DNA of 64,000 nucleotides from Bigelowiella natans CCMP2755 (GCA_000320545.1 ADNK01000510.1:74501-138500); one strand, 5' to 3'. Shown: positions 48,850-62,143, counted from the first letter of the stretch. Notes: generated by a model from the letters alone, not told the origin. Numbers and translations: made by a program.

Positions 48850-50914
48850 ATGAATTCTATGATGTCATTGGGCCTCTCACGCCCTAAACCAAGAGCTTCA
48901 GGCACTTCCGCTCCAGTTCGAACAGGTGAACATGAGTCGTCCCCCACCGAAAAACGAATGCTAATGTGACTCTTGCTCTATTTCACAGTTCGTTCGAATT
49001 TGAACAAACGCGAGGCAGCACCAGCGGCTAGAATACAAACGTCTTTCAACTCCAAAGAATTGAGTTCAAGCCAAAACGTGCCATCGAAGGTGCATATTGT
49101 GTTGCAAATTTTTTCCCTGCTCGATTCTTTCATCTGAATGCTCTCTTGCAGAGAACTTCGAAATTGTCGAGCTCTACCAGACCAAGAGTGAAAGATTCTG
49201 CGAAGCATCGACGATTGAAAGGCAAACAAAAGGTCAAGGACTTAGCAGAGCTTTATGGAGGCAAGAAAACGAAAGTAAAGCTTAAAATGGGGAAAAAGGC
49301 TATCAAATCGGTACTATTTTCGCTTAGATATTGCCCTCCCCGGATAATACGGTAACCATGTTTTATTATCAGAGGCTAAAGAACAAATACAAAAATAAAG
49401 CCCGTCCAACCAATGAACCTGTCAGCCTAGCCTCAGCCCGTACCATAGTAAGTACTGTCTCCTCTCAATGCAATCAAGAATATCATTTAATGATGAAGAT
49501 ATTAACAATTGCTCTGACAACACGGACAGCCTAAAGTTGGACTCGCTCGGATGAATCTCCCTGTGAAACCTCGTCTTCCATTGGCTGCGAAAAATAAAAG
49601 GTTTAGAATCATGAACTCTATCGAAGCCACTTCCAATACCCGTCTCTTCCACTCACTATTCTGCAACGCTAGGATCCCAGCTAAATTTCGGTTCAAGGCG
49701 AAAGATGAGAATAAGTACGCTGTAGATAAGGTACATATTAAGCAGAATAAAAATGAAGAATGTTCCCTAGAGGCGATGGGGATAACAATTTCTTTTAGTT
49801 TTTTTCGACGCGGTGGTTGATTATGACCGATCTAATGTGCAGAGGATCCCTATCCAAGGTTGCAATATCGAATTGTTGGAGTCGGAGGATACATGGGTGA
49901 GCGTACCTTGAAATCCACCCACATCCTTTCCACACCAACAATGGTTTGACTCCAAACGTGGGTGCTTGTTGTTGTCCTCCTAGGTTGCAGGCACTGTCGC
50001 AAGCGTTGAGAAAATATCAGGTACGAGCAGGCAGCCACGTATTCCTATATTCTTTTGCAAAAAGTAACTAATGCGATGACCTGGTCGAAACCCTCATCAT
50101 AGGCACCAGGATGTACTGGCTTCACGTTCTGTATGCTGACGGTAGAGTAGAGCAAACGACCTTCCCAGGGCCTGATTCAAGATTGCCAGAAGGAGAAGGA
50201 ATCACACCAACTGAAGGAGGATTCGAGGGAGCAGACCAAAGACAAGTTGCGATACGGAAAGAAGGCGAAGTGCTACTTGATGAGGTGCGGGATGAAATTG
50301 AGCGGTTGGAAGCGGACATACATAAGAATAAGATATCGAAGATACATGAAAATGTCACCGCCGAACTGCAAGGAGAAATCGAAGCAGAAGATGGCGTGGT
50401 CAGTCAATTGGAAGCTGACGTCCAGAAACAAGTCGTTGATGAAAAGGATGCTGACGACGAGATTAAGGAGGAATCACCAGACAGAACACGAAGGCGAAAG
50501 AATAGCACCAATAACCCGTTCGTAGATGACGAGGATGGGCTCTTGGACGGTGAGAGGGAGGTCGGATTTGGAGATGTAACCCCAGAGTGGAAAGATGATG
50601 ATGATGATGAGAATGCTGGTGGCGATGCCAGTTATGAAGCTTCCCTGAAAGAAACGAAGGAGCAAGATTCAAAAACCCAAGTGGAGGTGCAGGTGCCATC
50701 CGAGACCCTGGATAGAATAGCTCAAATAAACATGGAGCTTGCCCAAGATGAGGAGGATGATGATGACAACGAAGCAGACTATGGGGAAGAGATGAGGAAT
50801 ATGAAACTGGAAGTAGAAGCCGCGAAGGTTGCTGCTGACACCCTAGACAGGATAGCTCAAATAAATAGGGAACTCACGATGGAAAATGACGATTCCCTTA
50901 ACGAAGATGGATGA
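48850..50914 (+). CDS. protein with a Tudor-like barrel and acidic C-terminus (8 exons)
   Basis: Exons: 48850..48925, 48989..49089, 49152..49310, 49373..49447, 49530..49730, 49843..49896, 49984..50020, 50103..50914; phases agree, about 504 residues. The N-terminal half is basic and disordered-looking (MNSMMSLGLSRPKPRASG, GGKKTKVKLKMGKKAIKS). A compact barrel-like region spans exons 6-8: IQGCNIELLESEDTW, VAGTVASVEKISG, YWLHVLYADGRVEQTTF, which has the W..GTV..V...Y.V.Y.DG pattern of Tudor or chromo-barrel folds. The rest is acidic with heptad-like stretches and a motif, DTLDRIAQIN-x-EL, present twice (about 50,703 and 50,839). Possible methyl-lysine or methyl-arginine reader; no aromatic-cage claim can be made by eye. 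Confidence 0.7.
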
Positions 50915-51954
50915 TGAGAAATGCTGGCATTATCATACGCTGATAGTCTGCAAAGTGTCGACAGTGCAGCATCTGTAAAGTTTTAATGTCGGCGCAACAC
51001 GGTGCGAACGAACGCCCTTTATCCATTCAATGGTCTCAAACCTGGGGACGGAGAAAGCAAGTTCATTTGAGGGACTATATCCATATGTACATGTTCGAAA
51101 CAAAAATCATCGTCACTGTACACACTGCATCGTTTTGCTTGTATACTATATAAAATAAGACTAGCCTAGCCGCTCGGCATGTTAAATATGATAATATATG
51201 ATAATATATGCATTGGGTACATATATCTAGATAAGTACCGCTAGCATCATTCTTGTCTACGAATACTGCATGTAAGTAAGTAGAAGATTTGTCCGGTATG
51301 ACCTACAATGTAATGTATATAGCACGTGTAACCAGTTAGGACTACGCTTATCATTAGGCACATCATGCAGCGGGCAATAGGCTATGCCGATCGATGGTGA
51401 TACGTTTAGATAGACACTCGCAAAGCGGCTGCATACCCTACGGAGATATTTGCTGCGATGGGATACTGTGCTCGTTTAAATCGTATTTGAGATATTAAAA
51501 ATTGCTCGAGCTTGTTTTAATAACGATGTTATACATCGTAGACTAGAAATGAGAAAAACAATGTTCTTGTAGTACGACTGCGCGTTGTTCATGCGACGCG
51601 CGGCCCGCCGAAAGCTTATCAATTATCAGCTGCAGGATAACCGTGCAGATCGAGCATAGAGGCGAATTCTTATGCTTTTTCTTTGAAGCTGCCATAATTT
51701 CACTTTCAACAGCAACCACGCATCTGCACATGACATGCATTTTGCCAATTATTACATGCATGGATGAGCACATTTACAATCATCTAATATGTGCGCACAG
51801 CAGCTGCCTGTGCAACCTTTAGATTTTTCATTGTGGACATGTGAATGGTGTCTCAGTGTCAATAACACATCATTTAAGAAAAGATACTCTTTCCAAAGTA
51901 AGCACGAACTATCCACGAATTATCCACCAACTACTCTAGCTAGCTAGTAGCCTA
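50915..51954. other. spacer, AT-rich then CATG/CTAG-rich, between convergent genes
   Basis: No gene seen. Contains short AT repeats (ATATGATAAT twice near 51,190-51,210) and scattered GCATG, CTAGC and GCTAGCTAG words near 51,935-51,950. Lies between two converging 3' ends. Confidence 0.5.
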
Positions 51955-54900
51955 TCATCCACCATACACTTTCTCGAGCTCGGACGAGTATTTCCGTAAA
52001 ATCACATTGACCCGTTTCTTGTGAGACCCGGTCAGGAGTTTGTTTTGTATCGTCCATGGGGATGCTGTAAGCAAGAGATACTTTAATTTACACACATGGA
52101 GCGGCTTTGCTTCAGGAATTCCACGCAACTCTTGCAGGACTAGCTTTTGAAGTGCGTCGTCCTCAAGCGCTTTCGCTACGGAAACGTTTCTCCGTCGGCA
52201 GAAATCGTATAGTCTTTGTGGGTCTACCACTACAATGCCTACGAGAAAATCCCGGTCTTTGCGCACATCAATTACCACCTGCGTCGCCCAATCGGCCCTC
52301 TCGAGTATTGTCATGAGTTTGTATGGAAACACAATCGTTCCGTCTTTGAGACCCCTCACGGCAGAGATTCTCTCAAGAATGTGCAACTTCCCAAACTCGT
52401 CGACCCTGCCAAGGTCGCCAGTGGCGTACCAGCCCCCCTCCAGCCAGGCCTCCTTAGTTTTGTCTGGGTTTTTGAAGTAGCCGACGTGAGTGTGAGGGGA
52501 CTTTACTTGGATCTCCCCCTTGCCATGGCCGAACAATCCAAACTCGGGGCGACTCGCTAGCCGGACTTGCACGTTTTTCGACCAAATCGGCTTCCCGTTA
52601 GAGGAGATAGCCCCGCATTCGGTTGTCCCGTAGGAATCGACGAAGGTGGCGTCTGGGAATATGCTTCTGGCAAATTGCTTGACTTCCTCCCTCGTTGGAG
52701 CACCACCCGTTGCTAGGAACATCACGCGTTCCCCGAACATGCTTCGAATCTTATCCTTGGCTGCCTCCTCTATCACCAACTTGCGCTCTGCTTCTGTCGC
52801 TGCATTTTTGAAGAATTCTTGCTTTGAATCATCACCAACATCCTCCTTTTCATCGTCTTTCTGAGGCGTTGTCATCTCAGCCATCTTCAAGTGTTGTTGG
52901 TAGATATGGAAGAGTCCGTTCCATATCCTCGGCGGACAGCTCATGGCAGATGGCTGCAGGAGCCGTATCTGGTCGAAAAGGCTCCTGACATTGTTCTCAG
53001 CACCCGTAGAGTCCAGCATCCCGTCTTTCTTAGACTTTTCATGCGCCCTCCAATTCGAGGCTTCATAGTGAGCAAACCCGATCCTACCCCCGTTCCCGAG
53101 GAACTCCCAGACCTTCACCCTGTCGCTTGAGTGAGAAAGTGGGATGTACGAAACGGTCACCAAGGGGCTCGCACTTGTGCCCTCGCCCATGTCGTTGAGG
53201 AAGCTTTCCGTGGACACCATCACGCCTTTGGGCTTCCCAGACGACCCCGATGTGTACATTAGCGTGAAGAGGTTGACGTCCTTATGCGGAGAGCCAAGAG
53301 GATGCGCCACTTGCACGCCGCGGCACTTGTAAGGATCGATCAGCACACTACCTGCGTGCTCCTTAGAGTCTCCCTTCTTCGCCTGCCTCTGTCCTTGGGG
53401 GCGGGGGACAACGAATTCCAGGAGGGAGTGGAGCTTCAGCATTTTCTTGGAAGCACGTGCCTTGTCCAGATGTGACTGAAGTTGTTTCAGTTCTTCGGGT
53501 AGAGCATCCATCAGGACTACATGCGACACAGAAGTCGAGCTATCCAGCTCCTCAATCGACCATCCCGTTGAGCGTTTCTTCAGCACTTTGCTTGTAACGA
53601 CCAACGCTTGAGGGGCGCAATTGGCTAACACCTTCTCGACCTCATTTTGCTCGTAGGTCTTGTGAAGGCCCACGCTACATGAGCTCACCCTCGCGACAGC
53701 CAGGTCGCTCAACGCAAATTCGAAATCGTTGAAACCGCAGATCCCGATCATCTTACCGTTCAGTCCCAGCTCCATAAATCGCTCGGCAATCCTCTCCGTG
53801 AGCGTCCTCACGTGGCAGTACTTGAGCCAAATGTACCCGTCGTGCAAGGGGCACTCTATCCCAGCAAACTCGGGCAATTTGGAGCGAGTGCGTCTGCCCA
53901 GGTTGAGGCTGTTTGGCATTCCAAGGGCCAGCCTATCAGCATACGCGACACACGACTGCATAATAACGGCTATTGGGGTGTCGTCCCTTGGGATCTCCTT
54001 CTTTGTAAAATGGCGCAGATGCGTCCAGTGAGCAACGTCACGTGATATCGCACTGTCCAACCACGGATCCCTCTCCTTTAGTAAGGCCAGCGCGCGGCTT
54101 GCATCCAAAGAGCGGCGTGGAAGGCGCGTGATACTCTGCTGCGACACCAGCGCCTTCTTGATCCGATCGAAGAAATCCTGGTACGCAACGGAGATGTCTG
54201 TGGTCATGGGAGCATCCAGCACATGGTACCGTGGCTTGCCGATGTCATTCACGTCGCCCTCAATCAGGCGGCCAGACGCGTAGCACCAGACCTCGGCGTT
54301 ACCAACTGGGATGGAGGGCGCGGGGGCAGAGCCCGATTGAATGTCCTCTGCGGGCCAGCACCAGTCGAATTGAAACGTCAGGTTTGCCGGACAGAAGACC
54401 GAGTATCGCTTGCAGGTGCTCTCAAGTACCATCCGTTGCTGATTCCACTCGTATCGTAACTGTTCCTCCCCGTAAGGTTCAATCCCTGCTTTAGCCGACT
54501 TAGCGCAGAGAAGAACCGAGCGGAACCGCCCCCAACGTATCGTGTCTAGGACGTCCTTCGTGAGCGAGTAGAGGGAGGAGGAGTCATCGCCAACATGATC
54601 CTTGAGCTGCAGCTCCTCTTCCACCTTACGGACGCATGATTGAATTAACTTACCTACCTGCCCCTGCATAAATGTCCCGGTTATCGGATCTCGCTCCAAC
54701 TTTACTTCCTTTTCATCCGCCGTCATCGATACCATCAAAACCTGAGTAGAGGTTGAGTGAAGAGGGAGGGGGGGAGGGGGGGAGGGGGATGTGGATACAT
54801 TGGTGAGAGAGACGCTATCAATATGATTCGAAGGAAATACAGATATATGATAATTATCTCTGCTGCTGCTGCTGCTGCTAATCACCCGTTCTTTGGTTGC

Positions 54901-57596
54901 AATTGCCACGAGGTTGGAGACTTTGGCAGCCACTTCCTTCTCCGCGTCATCGAGGGCCCGGTCCCACTCCTTTTTGCATTTATCCGTCTTGCGCTGCTTT
55001 ACCTCCTTCCATTCGCCGTACTTCGAGTGTATAGATTTACCGATGCCCTTGAGTGTGTCAAGCTCTTTGTTCACGGCGCGCTCCGCGGCTTTGTTCTCCA
55101 ATGCAAACTGCCACTTCATGTACTCGTGTTTCTTCAAGGACCAGAACTCCTTCGGGAACACGCGCCTCTCCTTCGCCTCGCATTCAACTTGCTTGCGGCA
55201 CTTCTCAATGCAGGCTTCGATGACGTCCAGCATGGAATGGACCTCTCGCGAGTGCTGCCTCTCCTCCAGAGTTGGTGTGCGGGGCCGAGAGATGGGATCT
55301 CCCCCACCATTGCCATCTCTATCCCGGAAAGAGGCAGGTCCTGCGGATGGGGACGGTGGGCGCTCGATCAGCGCGCCGATTTCGCTCTGGACCTCGTCCT
55401 TTGCGTAGAGCAGATCGAGCTGTGTAATGTACTTGACACTCTGCAGGTAGCCTCGCTTCGGTTTGCCCACGGCGGAGAGGCAGCCGTTCAGCGTGGTCCA
55501 GGGCTCGTGGTCAAGGATTACGTGCTTAGGAACTTCATAGTCCTTGATGCTGTCCGCGTTTTTGTCGGCCTGCGCCTGAAGCTGCTTCAGCACCAGCTCC
55601 CTGAATGTGGGGTCCTCGCATATCTTCTTTGGAGTGAGGTTGTCACCGTTGTTAGCCTTCTTGGACCACTCCTCCATGAAGCTCGCGGAGGGGATGACAA
55701 TGGCGACCATCACGGGTTGATTCCTGTCTGCGACGAGGCACACCTGCCGCACACACCTCGCCTTTGTATATACATTCTGCTCAAGATTTTGCATTGCAAC
55801 CCATACTGAGCGGCCTTGAATGTACAGCTCCACCATGTTTTTGCAACGGTCGACTATCCTAAGCACTCGCGGCTCGCTCCGACAGCTACTGAGGGAGAAG
55901 GACGACTGCGGATCGTTCTGCTTATCATTCTTCGGGTTGTATTCAATCTCGCCTACATCGCCGGTACAGTACCTGGTTGCATTATTATTGTTATTATTAG
56001 TAGTAGTAGTTAGAGAAGTTAGTAGAGTAGTAGTAGTAGTATGATACACAACAACCAATTCTGTTTCAACAAAAAGGAGGAACCAGAAATGGCAGAGAAT
56101 GAGAATGAGAATGAGAATGAGAATGAAGAAGAGGAGGAGGAGGTAAACAAGAGCGAAGAAAGAACGGCAGAAGGAGAAGATGTGTGTCGCAAGATCGTGA
56201 GTCTCTGTCTGTCGCAAAGAGCGAGCAGCCAGCAGTATTACCACCCCCCCGGTTGCACCCAAGCCGCCTTGGACTTAACAGGATCTTTCCAGTAGGACTG
56301 CGTGTGGCTTCCATCCTTCATTCGAACGAGAATCTCTCCTCGAGGCCTTATCTCTCCGTATAGCTCTCTGAAACCATTAACGAAGTCCACGATTTCCAGC
56401 ACCTTGTTCTCCAGATCGTACTTCAGGGTTGCAATCAAGGCACTATTGTTCCTACTCTCCACATCCTGCCCCTCCCCCTTCTTCTTCCTCTTCTTCTGCT
56501 CCTCGTTTGCCAAGCGAAGGGAGTCCTTTTTCTTGGTCATTATGGTGTCAAAGACATTGTCCAGTCCTCTGAAATCCAGGGCGGAGACCTGGTCGATGAT
56601 CTCTTGCAATCTCGTGCGATAGTGAGAGCGCTTGGGTAGCTCTTCATCAATCTTTTGCTTCAGTCGCGGAACAAAGTGCTTCTTCATAGCAGCCTTCAGC
56701 TCCTCGATTGCCACCCGGTAATGGGCGATTTCGGAGCTCATCGCACAGGTATGAAATACTTCAGATATGCAAGACGTGACTGCTGGGTACAGGAAACGGT
56801 CATTATTAGTATAGCCCATCTCAGGGAGATCTCGCAGCTTGAGCTCGACTAGGGGCGATATGGCGCCGCACTTGCTGATTCCTGGGAACTCCGTCGCACC
56901 GTAGGAGTCAAACACGCGCATCTCGTTCCCAGGAGACATGCACACCTTCCGCATGAAGTCGATCACGGCATCGCTCGTGTGCGCTCCTCCCGTGGCCACA
57001 GTTTGGAAGTTCCCACCGAGAAGTTGTCGAAATCTAATGCTGGTCATTGCCTGCAGATATTCGCCCTCGCGGGTCTCACAGAACGCGTCGACCAAGTTGT
57101 GCCAGGGTACCGAAGTTATATGCTCCGATATCTGCCGCGAGAGCTCGCGGTTGGACATGATCCCCATTTTCGCCTCCTCACCACTACCAGGGCGGGAGCG
57201 CCTGGTTTGTTGTAGCTCTTCCTTGATCATTTCAGTCAGGTTCGGTAGCGTGGCCTTGGTCAGCCTTTCCAAGTAGTCGTAGTAAAATCGGTTCCACGTG
57301 TGCGACAACCCAAGGAAAAACTCTGGCTTGATGCAGCTGATATCGGCGAGGAACTTCTTGTAGTTCGACGCGCTTGCAAACCCGAAAGAACCGCCGCAGA
57401 AACAGGTCTGCCAAACAATGCCACGGTCGGCCCCATGCGCGAGAGCCATGTAGCTGACTAAAATAAGAAAGGAGGAAGGGAGGAATTTGGAGAGGCACAC
57501 AGTTATGAGGAGGAGGAGGAGGGACTACAATGGCTAGTTTGTTCACATCCGTGCGTTTGATGAATTATTGTGAATTGCACAGTAATTATCTATATT

Positions 57597-57635
<39 letters not shown>

Positions 57636-59113
57636 GATATTATTAAATTGAAAGTTGTGATGGATTGCATCAGTAGATACATGTTAGGCTAGTAGTTACT
57701 TGTTCTTTGGTTTGGCGTAACCGCTATACTTGTCGACACGGCGTCCTTCTTCCATCGCTTGTTACTTATTTGAATACCTGCACCACCACCGTCACCAGCA
57801 TTCCCATTCAATTTCCTTCTTATCATGATCATGCTCATCATTCTTCATCATTAATTATCATACTTCTCGATTAACACCATGACAGGAGCTTGGCAACATT
57901 CCTAACCTTTCGGGGCGCCCGAGGTCCCTGAGGAGAATATCAACGTGAAGGTAGACGTAGGATCCGCCCGAGTCTTGCTCAAATCCAAAATCACCTGCAA
58001 AAGGAGTGTTAAGAGGGCTGTAACCAAATAATCGTGTGGAACTGGGATCATCTATCATTGAGTCGTCCTCACATCTTCTGATTTTGAAGAACTAGCAGCT
58101 CCAGTTAGAGTTTGTTTCCCAGGTGTGCTCCCAATGCGTAATAGTTCAGTCAAACATGCCAACTTTATCCCATGCGGCATATTGTTTCTCAATTCTGTGA
58201 ATAAGGATGATCATGACGCAATTTTGAATAATGTTGAAACTTTAGGCTGAACCTCTCTATTTCTCCCTCCCCCCCTCTCTCCAACTTTTATATCCCACAC
58301 ATTTCTTTTTCACTCATACGATACCCACATATTCATTCAAGGAATTTCCTTAACAAGCTACCTGCGAAGACTTTCCGATCGTCATCAGTCAGGTCCAAGA
58401 GAACCAGGTGCTTCAGATGTTGAAACGGCTCCGAGCTATCTCGAATCGTGCTCACGAACTTCTCAGCGTACTTTGCTGTCATGCACAGGCATGTAAGATC
58501 AGCCTTCCGGCATACAGCCTCGACTTCCTGCGTAGATCATACAGAATATATATATATATATTTATATATATATATATATATGTTGTTGATGCTGTTTAGT
58601 AGAACGATGTGATGGTGATAGTACCGGCGCTGGCCAGCTTGTGTGTACGCCAACGCAAATGAAGTCGTTAAAAGCGCAGGCAAAGTCCGCGTATATCCAC
58701 TCGGGGCAATTCGGAGCACAGATTCCAACCTATTTCCTCCAAGGAATCAGCATCTCTCCCGTTTGAGGGAAAACAATTAAAACAGGCGGAAGGAAAGGTT
58801 ACGTGGGCTCGGCGTGGTATCCCGAGAGAGGCCAATCCTTTCGCTAAGTTTGAAGACTGATCTAGGACCTCTTTGAATGTTATCCAGGAGTAATCCAATC
58901 GTGAACCTGCCCTTATTGTGTAAAAGAAGGTCTGTTGGACGGATGAGTGTTGGTCAGTACCTTCTCCCAGCTTCGATTCCTTCGTTCTGTAGCCCATGAA
59001 CGGTCTGTCCTTGTAAGTCACCAGTGCTCGATGAAGACAGTGTCCGATGTTTTCCGGTTCGGAAATGAAAGCACTTGGGCTGGTCATGATATCGAAATCT
59101 TTCCGATCAAGGC
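51955..59113 (-). CDS. tandem two-module long-chain acyl-CoA synthetase-like protein
   Basis: Exons: 59113..58803, 58729..58625, 58527..58362, 58194..58073, 57994..57907, 57777..57730, 57457..56245, 55972..54886, 54741..51955; all phases agree, about 1,970 residues. Module 1: LDYSWITFKEVLDQSSNLA, VGICAPNCPEWIYADF, ATP loop FTLIFSSGTSGAPKG, SYMALAHGADR, VFDSYGATEFPGIS, TGDVGEIEY, and a C-terminal subdomain ending GKPKRGYLQSVKY. Module 2: ICGFNDFEFALSDLAVA, FTLMYTSGSSGKPKG, SYIPLSHSSDR, VDSYGTTECGAISSNGKP, WYATGDLGRVD, and a C-terminus with LLTGSHKKRVN. Each should activate a carboxylic acid with ATP and load CoA. A 440-residue charged linker joins them. Module 1 has a long charged insert at about 56,790-56,340. 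Position 59113 is an acceptor, so a 5' exon is missing; MTSPSAFIS is the first internal Met. Fatty-acid chain preference cannot be read. Confidence 0.9.
57600..57632. repeat. (TA)n microsatellite in the acyl-CoA synthetase gene
   Basis: TA run in the intron between exons ending 57730 and starting 57457. A second, imperfect run lies at 58,547-58,580 in another intron. Confidence 0.95.
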
Positions 59114-59524
59114 CTGAAAGCATGCACATTTCTTCGGCTCATTCACTTCCCCACGTACGAGCTCATGAATCGAGGCTTGCTCTCAGAAGATAAAAATCTG
59201 AATACAACAGAAAAGGAAGGGACTCGAACAAACCTTAGCGTTCCTGGGAGGATTGCGTACCTCCACTCCTAATCGAATCGAATGTAGGGGTGGGAGTGGG
59301 TAGATATCTAAATGGATTTCAGCTTAATGCTGTTTGCAATGAAGGATGCTGTTTTGGTATCGCGACAACGAATTTGCACCAATTTATCAAGAATCGGCTC
59401 TAATTCCATTGACGATCATTCTGCTGTAAATTCGGAGCACCACCACGTATTCATTCAGAACCGCAGCAGAGGGGGACCGGCAAGTATTCCTGTGTTGTGG
59501 GCGAAGGTGTGGGGGAGATCACGT

Positions 59525-60587
59525 ATGGACCTCTTGCCTCTGTTAGTCTTCATTCTTCAATGGGGTTGCTCTTCATCCGCGCTAATCGTGGAACGAAAGG
59601 ATTGTGAAGAAAACCAAAAAACATGCCAGGTATTCGACAACATTTTACATTCGGCGAAAATTGACATATGTCTTTCGGGCCACATTAGTTTAACGCAGAT
59701 TATCCTGTTTTGGGAAGTGGAGAAATGTTTGATTCTATCTCCGGGCGCTACGACGCGATAAATCGAATCATGAGCCTCGGCATGGATCAGGTCCGATGCA
59801 CATTACCGTCAAACACAATATTCTAAGCAAATGCATGCCCTTAACCTTTCCCAGTCATGGCGACGAAGAATGGTCAATGCATTGGAAGTTAATGCTCACG
59901 AAAAGGTATTGGATCTTGCAACTGGGACCGCAGATGTTGCTATTATTGAAGCACAGAATCAACCGTCTTCAACTATCCTTGGTGTGGATCCAAGGTGTGC
60001 CCTACGAACAACATGCTAAGAATTTAAGAAGCTCAATTTAATTGCGATGTTAGTGCGAAGATGCTCGCAATTGGACGAGAGAAGCTAGAAGCCTCCGGTT
60101 TGGAGGATCGAGTAACTTTAGAGCTAGGAGACGCGATGGATCTCAGCGGTATTGAGAACGGGACTTTCGATAAAGTCAGATTCATCTCAAAAAGATCGGC
60201 GTAGTAAGGCCCTGATGATATTCATGGCTGTTTTAGGTGAGTATAGCTTTTGGGATACGAAATATACGGGATCACATGCAAGCACTAAAGGTATATATAT
60301 ATTCTCGTCGTCGATTCAAGTTTCGTGATCACTACTTGTCTAATCAGGAGATGCGTCGCGTGATAAAATCAGAACCCATGTCGAGACTAGCAATCTTAGG
60401 TATTCAAATCTCTTCATAATGATTACCTTTGACAACCCTGCCTATCCCATAGAGTTCGCTGAACCGTCAGGAGGAGTGATGGAGTTCTTCGCTAGAATGT
60501 TCATAAAACATGTTGTGCCCGTCGTCGGCGCACTTCTTAGGTTCTGACTCCTTAATCTCGTTCTCCGAAAGATATTCAATGATGCAG

Positions 60588-60632
<45 letters not shown>

Positions 60633-60857
60633 CGGAAAATGGAATGAGTACATGCACTTGGAGGAATCAATCATGGCCTTCCCTTCTCCGAAGGAATTTT
60701 CCATGATGATGTCTCAGGTCTCTTCGTTGAATATTCCACATATCATAGAATTATTGATATTTTTATGATTCATAATTCTCAGGCTGGGTTTGAAGTAATG
60801 AGCACGGAAAGCATGATGTTCTCATCAGTCATTTTATACTTAGCAGCACCAAAATGA
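59525..60857 (+). CDS. UbiE/COQ5/MenG-type quinone C-methyltransferase (9 exons)
   Basis: SAM-dependent C-methyltransferase of ubiquinone, menaquinone or phylloquinone synthesis. Exons: 59525..59629, 59689..59790, 59855..59994, 60054..60174, 60237..60290, 60348..60399, 60453..60540, 60633..60717, 60783..60857; all phases agree, 273 residues. Family motifs in order: GEMFDSISGRYDAINRIMSL, SAM motif I VLDLATGTADVA, ELGDAMDL, VSIAFGIRNIRD, EFAEPSGGVMEFFARMF, YMHLEESIMAFPSPKEF, and AGFEVMSTESMMF before the stop. With the ATG at 59525 the N-terminus (MDLLPLLVFILQWGCSSSA) looks like a secretory signal peptide; the frame is open upstream to ATG 59312. A signal peptide would suit a plastid protein in a secondary alga (MenG role), whereas a mitochondrial COQ5 would need a presequence. 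So the substrate is left open. Confidence 0.9.
60592..60630. repeat. (TA)n microsatellite in methyltransferase intron 7
   Basis: TA run directly before the acceptor ATCAG at 60,632. Confidence 0.95.
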
Positions 60858-61347
60858 ATCATGCTATTAGTCATCAATGTCATTACAAGATTCAGGTGGT
60901 TGTGATGGGCATTCAACATTGATGATGAGCGTAGGACGAAGGGCCTTATTCATTTTACAGCATTGTGTATGATACGCCAAGACATTGTTGTGTGTGTGGC
61001 TGCAGCGCGCGGCGTATAGCATCGCATCCGATGTATTTTCAGCACCTCTCTATGATGCTGCTTGTAGTTACATTCATCCATTGTTGAAACGATAGCTAGA
61101 TAGCGCGCTTTCAGTCGTACGTACGACATAATATCCACGCTTTCGAGGAGCTTGGAAATACATCAATATCATGTGCTAGTACTAAAATAGCTCGCTCAAA
61201 GATATACCGAAGTGCACCAATTGATATATATTACCAGAAATTGTGTGGCATGTTGCACTATCAACTCGACACATAATGTTCTCTCGTGGTTGCTATTGCG
61301 CACATTTCTAGGACGACATTGGCTCCCCATCATCAATGAACAAACAT
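60858..61347. other. spacer between convergent methyltransferase and TRAX genes
   Basis: No gene seen. Scattered CTAG and CATG words. Confidence 0.5.
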
Positions 61348-62143
61348 CTAGACATCGTTATCGTTATACTCACTATTAGATGTTGAAGATAGAATTTTCT
61401 TGAGTAGATGCGGTGGATATTCTCTTCCTTGAATATGGAGCTTGTAGCATAGCTGAAACAGACAAAGAGGAAAATCACGTCTTACACCACACATCCACAC
61501 TCCAATGTTTTAGTCAAGCGTCACCCGTTCTATTTTCTTTAAGGATGCCAGCATCACTTCAAGTTTCTTCCCCCACTCTCGAGAGCGCACTGTGACTGTA
61601 GAATCAAACCGTTTACATAATTTAAGAGTAGAGTCTCACAGAAGAAGAAGAAGAAGAAGAAGAAGAAGAAGAAGAAGAAGCGCACCTGGAAGTAGTATGG
61701 AATAAAGATCTCGAACTAATTTTAGAATTTCCATCGGACTCTTCTGATCTCCTGCTCCTAAAGAGAGCGCAAATAATTAATCTGGCGCGTTAGCCATATA
61801 CTGTCAAATACCTGCGCACGTAGTAGCCAAACGCATCATTTCGCCAGTGGTATCCGCAATACCAAGCAAGTAGTCTTCCTGGAAAAAAAAAAAGAATTTT
61901 TATAATGATACTCATCAACATTGTATTAAATACTTAATTTGACCAATGTGACACGGAATTTCCATGTTAATTTTGTCTTCGATTCAACTTCCATTTTATC
62001 AGAATCCAAATCATCCTTCTTATTTTCGCCAGTCTTGGTCATATCATGGAGTAAATTTATCCTGCTTTCGATTTCACTACACTTGATGATTTCCCTACGT
62101 GGAAAGTGTATGGACAATAAGAGGGACACGCACACACACATAC

